Shown here piece by piece: positions 60,097-64,000 of a DNA stretch of 64,000 nt (positions within the stretch are counted from its first letter, which is position 1; every line of letters begins with the position of its first letter). The notes beneath the pieces were generated by a model that did not search any database, was not told where the DNA came from, and worked only from the letters and a program-made list of their open reading frames with translations. Source of the stretch: Streptomyces sp. NBC_00576 (GTDB lineage: Bacteria > Actinomycetota > Actinomycetes > Streptomycetales > Streptomycetaceae); contig NZ_CP107780.1 in the NCBI RefSeq assembly GCF_036345175.1, positions 9,920,001-9,984,000 of the forward strand, given 5' to 3'. The position numbers were made by a program, and so were the translations under genes.

Positions 60097-62520
60097 ATGA
60101 CAGTCACCAATGCCCGCATTCTTGGGCATATGGTGAATGGGCCGCGCGGGAAGGAACGGGTGGTCCCGATCGGTGACGCGCTGGCGGTGATCGACGCGCG
60201 CGGCACTCTCACGGGCTGGAGCGAGGGCGCCCGCCGGCTCACCGGGTACACCACCACCGAGGTCACCGGGCGCCCTGCGGCGGAGTTGGTGGCCGACGAC
60301 CCCCGTGCGGCCTGGCGGGAGCTGCGCACGTCCGGCACCGCCGTCGTGGCCGTCCGGCACCGGGACGGGCGACGCGTGGAGCTGGCGCTGCGGCTGTGTC
60401 CGGTGGCGGGCGAGCGGCGGGCCTACGTCGTCACCGTGACGCCCGATGACGCCGCGCGGGCCCTCGGCGAGCTCGCGTTCCGGCAGGCCTCCATGTCGAT
60501 GTCCGTTTTCGACACCGAGCAGCGGTATCTGCGGATGAACGACATCGCCTGTGCCGTCATGGGGCAGCCCGAGGCCGAGTTCCTGGACCGCTACTTCCCC
60601 GACACCGTCGAGGACGCCGAGCACAGCCGGGGCTTCCTGCGTCATCTGCAGATCGTGGCGGAGACGGGGCAGCCGGTCCACTACGAGAGCTGGACCCGGT
60701 CGCCCTCGGGGCGGCGCATGCACGCCTGGACCACCGAGATGTGGCCGCTGCGGGATCCGGCCGACGAAGTGCTCGGCGTCGCGCTCGCCGCCTTCGACAG
60801 CAGTGAGCAGTACTGGGCGAGGCAGCGACTGGCCATGCTGAACGAGGCAGCCGCGGGCATCGGTACCCGGCTCGACGTCGTCCGGACCGCCCGGGAGCTC
60901 GCCGAGCTGGTCGTGCCCCGGCTCGCCGACTTCGCCAGTGTGGACCTGCTGGACTCGGTGCTCCAGGGTGACGAACCGGTGGTGGGGCAGGTGGATGCCG
61001 GTGTGGAGCTGCGCCGGGTCGCCCACCACTCGCTCACGGCCGGGGCGCCGGAGGCGGCGATCGGCCTCGGCGTCGCGGATGTCTACCCGCCGTACTCGCC
61101 GCCCGCCCGCGCTCTCGTCACCGGCCTGCCCGTCTTCGCCCGCACCGGCGACCCGGACCTTGATCGGTGGTTCGGTCGGCACACGGCGCGCTCCGCGAAA
61201 CTGCGCACCGACAGCGGCACGGACAGCCACGACCTCGCGCTGCTGGCCGTACCGCTGACGGCGCGCGGTACGACACTCGGCGTGGCCGTGTTCGTGCGGC
61301 TGCTGACCCCCGAGAAACCCGACGCCTTCGACGAGGACGATGCGTCACTGGCCCGGGAACTGGCCAGCCGCGCGGCTGTGTGCGTGGACAACGCCCGCCG
61401 CTACACCCGCGAGCGCACCACCGCCCTGGCCCTCCAGCGCAGCCTGTTGCCCCAGACGGTGGCCGGTCAGGCGGCCGTCGAGTTCGCCTCCCGTTATCTG
61501 CCCGCGCTGTCCCAGGCGGGCGTCGGCGGCGACTGGTTCGACGTGATCCCGCTGTCCGGGACCCGGGTGGCGCTGGTCGTCGGGGACGTCGTCGGTCACG
61601 GTCTGCACGCCTCGGTGACCATGGGCAGGCTGCGTACGGCGGTCTGGACGCTGGCGGACGTCGATCTGCCTCCCGACGAGCTGCTCACCCACCTCGACGA
61701 TCTGGTCGGCCACCTGGGGACGGACGAGAGCGGCGAGTCGGGCGAGATCGGCGCGACGTGTCTGTACGCGGTCTACGACCCGGTGTCCCGGCGCTGCACG
61801 CTCGCCGCCGCCGGGCACCCGCCGCCCGTCGTCCTGTACCCCGACGGCAGGGTCGAGGTGGTCGAGGTGAGCGCGGGTCCCATGCTCGGCGTCGGCGGGC
61901 TGCCCTTCGAGGCAACCGAGCTGGAGCTGCCAGAGGGTGCTGTGCTCGCCCTCTACACGGACGGCCTGGTCGAGGCCCGTGATCGTGACCTCGACGCCGG
62001 AACGGCCGCCCTGTGTACGGCACTTGCCGCACCGGCCGAGACTCTGGAGGACGTCTGCGACACGGTGCTCGGCTCCCTGCTCCCGGATAAACCGGGTGAC
62101 GACGTCGCCCTGCTGGTCGCCCGTACCCGTGCCCTGGACGCCGAACAGGTCGCGGTCTGGGACCTGCCCGCCGACCCGGCCGTGGTCGCCGTCGCCCGCA
62201 AACACGTCACCGACCAGCTGACCCGCTGGGGCATCGACGAGGCCGCCTTCGTCACGGAGCTGGTGGTGAGCGAGCTGGTCACCAACGCCATCCGCTACGG
62301 CGGCGACCCCATCCAGCTGAGGCTGATCCGCGACCGCACCCTCATCTGCGAGGTCTCCGACGCCAGCAGCACCTCGCCGCATCTGCGCCGGGCCCGCACC
62401 TTCGACGAGGGCGGGCGCGGCCTCCTCCTGGTCGCCCAGCTCACCGACCGCTGGGGCACCCGCCCGACGGGCACGGGCAAGACCATCTGGGCGGAACAGG
62501 CGCTGCCGCCAACTCCCTGA
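60097..62520 (+). CDS. PAS-GAF-SpoIIE phosphatase with C-terminal HATPase
   Basis: 807 residues from ATG 60097; ATG 60130 is also possible and neither has a strong site. Two PAS domains (about 20-115 and 125-245; VIDARGTLTGWSEGARRLTG, DTEQRYLRMNDIACAVMG), a GAF domain (about 250-430), SpoIIE PP2C (about 450-680; GGDWFDVIPLSG, VVGDVVGHGLHASVTM) and a HATPase_c anti-sigma-like kinase domain (about 690-800; VTELVVSELVTNAIRYGGDP, DEGGRGLLLVAQL). The fusion of phosphatase and anti-sigma kinase is common in Streptomyces and controls a sigma/anti-sigma pathway. The 3' end lies in a 16-bp tandem repeat. Confidence 0.92.
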   Translation: MTVTNARILGHMVNGPRGKERVVPIGDALAVIDARGTLTGWSEGARRLTGYTTTEVTGRPAAELVADDPRAAWRELRTSGTAVVAVRHRDGRRVELALRLCPVAGERRAYVVTVTPDDAARALGELAFRQASMSMSVFDTEQRYLRMNDIACAVMGQPEAEFLDRYFPDTVEDAEHSRGFLRHLQIVAETGQPVHYESWTRSPSGRRMHAWTTEMWPLRDPADEVLGVALAAFDSSEQYWARQRLAMLNEAAAGIGTRLDVVRTARELAELVVPRLADFASVDLLDSVLQGDEPVVGQVDAGVELRRVAHHSLTAGAPEAAIGLGVADVYPPYSPPARALVTGLPVFARTGDPDLDRWFGRHTARSAKLRTDSGTDSHDLALLAVPLTARGTTLGVAVFVRLLTPEKPDAFDEDDASLARELASRAAVCVDNARRYTRERTTALALQRSLLPQTVAGQAAVEFASRYLPALSQAGVGGDWFDVIPLSGTRVALVVGDVVGHGLHASVTMGRLRTAVWTLADVDLPPDELLTHLDDLVGHLGTDESGESGEIGATCLYAVYDPVSRRCTLAAAGHPPPVVLYPDGRVEVVEVSAGPMLGVGGLPFEATELELPEGAVLALYTDGLVEARDRDLDAGTAALCTALAAPAETLEDVCDTVLGSLLPDKPGDDVALLVARTRALDAEQVAVWDLPADPAVVAVARKHVTDQLTRWGIDEAAFVTELVVSELVTNAIRYGGDPIQLRLIRDRTLICEVSDASSTSPHLRRARTFDEGGRGLLLVAQLTDRWGTRPTGTGKTIWAEQALPPTP

Positions 62521-62553
62521 GCAACCAACTCCCTGAGCAACCAACTCCCTGAG
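62511..62553. repeat. 16-bp tandem repeat at the end of the phosphatase gene
   Basis: AACTCCCTGAGCAACC occurs twice and a partial third time. The first copy contains the TGA stop of the phosphatase gene, so copy number does not change the protein. Confidence 0.92.
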
Positions 62554-62574
62554 AATCCAAGGGACTTACGTGAC

Positions 62575-63654
62575 TCAGACGGACCGGTGGTACTGGTCCG
62601 GCACATGCACCTCGCCGCCCAGTTCACGGGCCGCGTGCCGGGCCCACGACGGGTTGCGCAGCAGTTCGCGGCCGAGCAGCACCGCGTCGGCCTCGCCGTT
62701 GGCCAGGATCTTCTCGGCCTGCTCGGCATCGGTGATCATCCCCACGGCGGCGACGGGCAGCGAGGTCTCGGCCTTCACCCGTGCGGCAAAGGGGACTTGG
62801 TAGCCCGGGCCGGTAGGGATGCGTACGCCGGAGACGTTGCCGCCGGTCGAGACGTCCAGCAGGTCGACGCCGTGGGCGTGGAGGTCGGCGGCGAAACGCA
62901 CGGTGTCGTCGGCGCTCCAGCCGCCGTCGTCCAGCCAGTCGGTCGCCGAGACACGGAAGAACAGCGGCTTGTCGTCGGGCCACACCTCCCGTACGGCGTC
63001 GACGACTTCGAGCGCGAAGCGGACGCGGTTCTCGTACGAGCCGCCGTAGGCGTCGGTGCGGTGGTTGGAGTGCGGGGACAGGAAGCCGTTGATGAGGTAA
63101 CCGTGCGCGCCGTGGATCTCGGCGACCTCGAAGCCCGCGTCGAGGGCGCGCCGCGCCGCGTCCGCGAACTGGCCGACCGTGTGCTGGATCTGATCGGCCG
63201 TCAACTCGGTCGGAACCAGGTGCTCCTCGTTGAACGGCAACGGGCTCGCACCGATTGGCTGCCAGCCGAGCGCGTCCGGGCCGAGCGGCGCACCGCCCTT
63301 CCAGGGCAGTCCGGTGGAGGCCTTGCGGCCGGCGTGGGCGAGCTGGATGCCGGGCACGGTTCCCTGGGAGACCAGGAAGCGGGTGATCCGGCGGAATGCC
63401 TCTACCTGCGTGTCGTTCCAGATGCCCAGGTCGTACGGGGTGATCCGGCCCTCGGGGCTGACGGCGGTCGCCTCGACGACGATCAGGCCGGTGCCGCCGG
63501 CGGCGCGCGCCGCGTAGTGCGCGAAGTGCCAGTCGTTCGGGGCGCCGGTCTCCGGGCCCTCGGGCGCCGCCGAGTACTGGCACATCGGGGGCATCCACAC
63601 GCGGTTGGGGATGGTCAGGTCGCGGAGGCGGTAGGGCTCGAAGAGCGCGCTCAC
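62575..63654 (-). CDS. Old-yellow-enzyme NADH:flavin oxidoreductase, YqjM-like
   Basis: 359 residues from GTG 63654 (AAGGGAG upstream). FMN TIM barrel: NRVWMPPMCQYSA, VEATAVSPEGRIT, QLAHAGRKAS, catalytic His/His in AEIHGAHGYLINGFLSPHSN-type region, and the phosphate-binding VAAVGMITDAEQAEKIL. The thermophilic-like/YqjM class reduces activated C=C bonds using NAD(P)H. It is divergent from an ArsR-like regulator with tandem operators in the gap, which probably controls it in response to an electrophile. Confidence 0.93.
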   Translation of the reverse strand: MSALFEPYRLRDLTIPNRVWMPPMCQYSAAPEGPETGAPNDWHFAHYAARAAGGTGLIVVEATAVSPEGRITPYDLGIWNDTQVEAFRRITRFLVSQGTVPGIQLAHAGRKASTGLPWKGGAPLGPDALGWQPIGASPLPFNEEHLVPTELTADQIQHTVGQFADAARRALDAGFEVAEIHGAHGYLINGFLSPHSNHRTDAYGGSYENRVRFALEVVDAVREVWPDDKPLFFRVSATDWLDDGGWSADDTVRFAADLHAHGVDLLDVSTGGNVSGVRIPTGPGYQVPFAARVKAETSLPVAAVGMITDAEQAEKILANGEADAVLLGRELLRNPSWARHAARELGGEVHVPDQYHRSV

Positions 63655-63705
63655 GGGCGGACTCCCTTCGTCTCGTCGTACGTCACGAGGTCACTGGACG
63701 ACTCG

Positions 63706-63759
63706 TACGATAGGCATCGTAGTACGGTGAATGTCAAACTACGATAGTTCTCGTACAAT
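63706..63759. promoter_or_regulatory. Tandem operators and promoter between the reductase and ArsR-like genes
   Basis: TACGAT-AGGC-ATCGTA (63706-63721) and AACTA-CGA-TAGTT (63737-63749) share TACGATAG. TTGACA (minus strand, 63732-63737) is a -35 candidate for the reductase gene and TACAAT (63754-63759) a -10 candidate for the plus strand. The layout fits repression by the adjacent ArsR-like protein. Confidence 0.65.
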
Positions 63760-63811
63760 GAGATTCCCGAGATGAAGACGAAGATGAAGACATAGAGGAA
63801 GTGGAGCCGCC

Positions 63812-64000
63812 GTGACCACCGCAGCCCCCGCCCCCGGTAGCCGCGATCTTCCGCACCCGGTGCGTGAGGAGATCCGGCTGGAGGGTGTGCTGCACGCGCT
63901 CTCCGACCCGATGCGGCTCCAGATCGTGCGAGAGCTCGCCGCCACCGGCGACGAGCTCTCCTGTTCGCACTTCGTGCTGCCGGTCACCAAGTCCACGACC
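63812..64000 (+). CDS. ArsR-like winged-helix regulator, cut by window end
   Basis: 63 residues visible from GTG 63812 with GGAG upstream. VREEIRLEGVLHALSDPMRL is the ArsR-family N-terminus, followed by QIVRELAATGDELSCSHFVL, the first recognition helices. A Cys lies in SCSHF. The C-terminal part is beyond the window, so family subtype and sensing residues cannot be judged. It likely controls the divergent reductase. Confidence 0.85.
   Translation, partial: MTTAAPAPGSRDLPHPVREEIRLEGVLHALSDPMRLQIVRELAATGDELSCSHFVLPVTKSTT

Overview
The window is GC-rich actinobacterial chromosome, most likely Streptomyces. The signs are strong third-position G/C, many GTG starts with AGGAG-type ribosome sites, ATGA/GTGA start-stop overlaps, twin-arginine secreted plant-polymer enzymes, two SpoIIE-type phosphatases, a conservon-like P450 and a CebR-type operator. 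No rRNA, tRNA or CRISPR array is visible. All functions are inferred from translated sequence and remembered family features, without database searches.

Layout. (1) 1-7235, minus strand: a surface-glycan operon with an alpha/alpha-toroid-like unknown, WecG/TagA glycosyltransferase, WecC, WecB, a Wzz-like co-polymerase and a Wzx-like flippase (cut by the window edge), preceded by a WbpD/WlbB-like acetyltransferase. It predicts an N-acetylmannosaminuronate-containing polymer. (2) 7.5-10.6 kb: a flavin oxidoreductase, an atypical P450 without a normal ExxR motif, and a 33-copy 8-bp tandem repeat. (3) 10.7-17.7 kb: a steroid C/D-ring (HIP) catabolic cluster with an SDR, two acyl-CoA dehydrogenases, EchA20, IpdC and divergent IpdA-IpdB, with a palindromic operator between the divergent arms and a decayed tandem-duplication remnant inside the operon. 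(4) 17.7-26.1 kb: an amidohydrolase and a histidine-ammonia-lyase-like protein that has lost the MIO tripeptide, divergent from a complete OpuC/ProU-type quaternary-amine ABC transporter, an RpiR regulator and a second P450. This is the most novel-looking system: a candidate uptake and elimination route for a trimethylammonium amino acid such as ergothioneine or hercynine.

(5) 26.4-30.3 kb: a secreted LacZ-type GH2 enzyme with a LamG domain inserted in the catalytic region. (6) 30.3-34.0 kb: a damaged region. An IS200/IS605-family element (TnpA plus TnpB) sits inside the helix-turn-helix of a CdaR-type regulator gene, which also has a frameshift. Its 5' end and the 5' end of a divergent D-amino-acid dehydrogenase gene were removed by one deletion. 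(7) 34-44 kb: ordinary housekeeping and regulatory genes (SpoIIE phosphatase, DUF5997-like protein and HTH-less LysR-like protein, HAD, Lrp/AsnC, FUSC, lactonase, CbiX-like chelatase, Ung). (8) 44.4-52.2 kb: MacB/FtsX-type ABC export genes, one ATPase with a C-terminal AbrB/SpoVT-like domain. (9) 52.7-62.5 kb: an Asp-box propeller protein, a membrane protein, then a plant cell-wall region (PL3 and PL1 pectate lyases, a CE1 esterase with CBM2 under a CebR-type box, an SGNH esterase) and a PAS/GAF/SpoIIE/HATPase regulator. (10) 62.6-64 kb: an old-yellow-enzyme reductase divergent from an ArsR-like regulator cut by the window end.

The clearest biology is catabolic: steroids, a probable trimethylammonium compound, beta-galactosides and pectin/xylan, alongside cell-surface glycan assembly.
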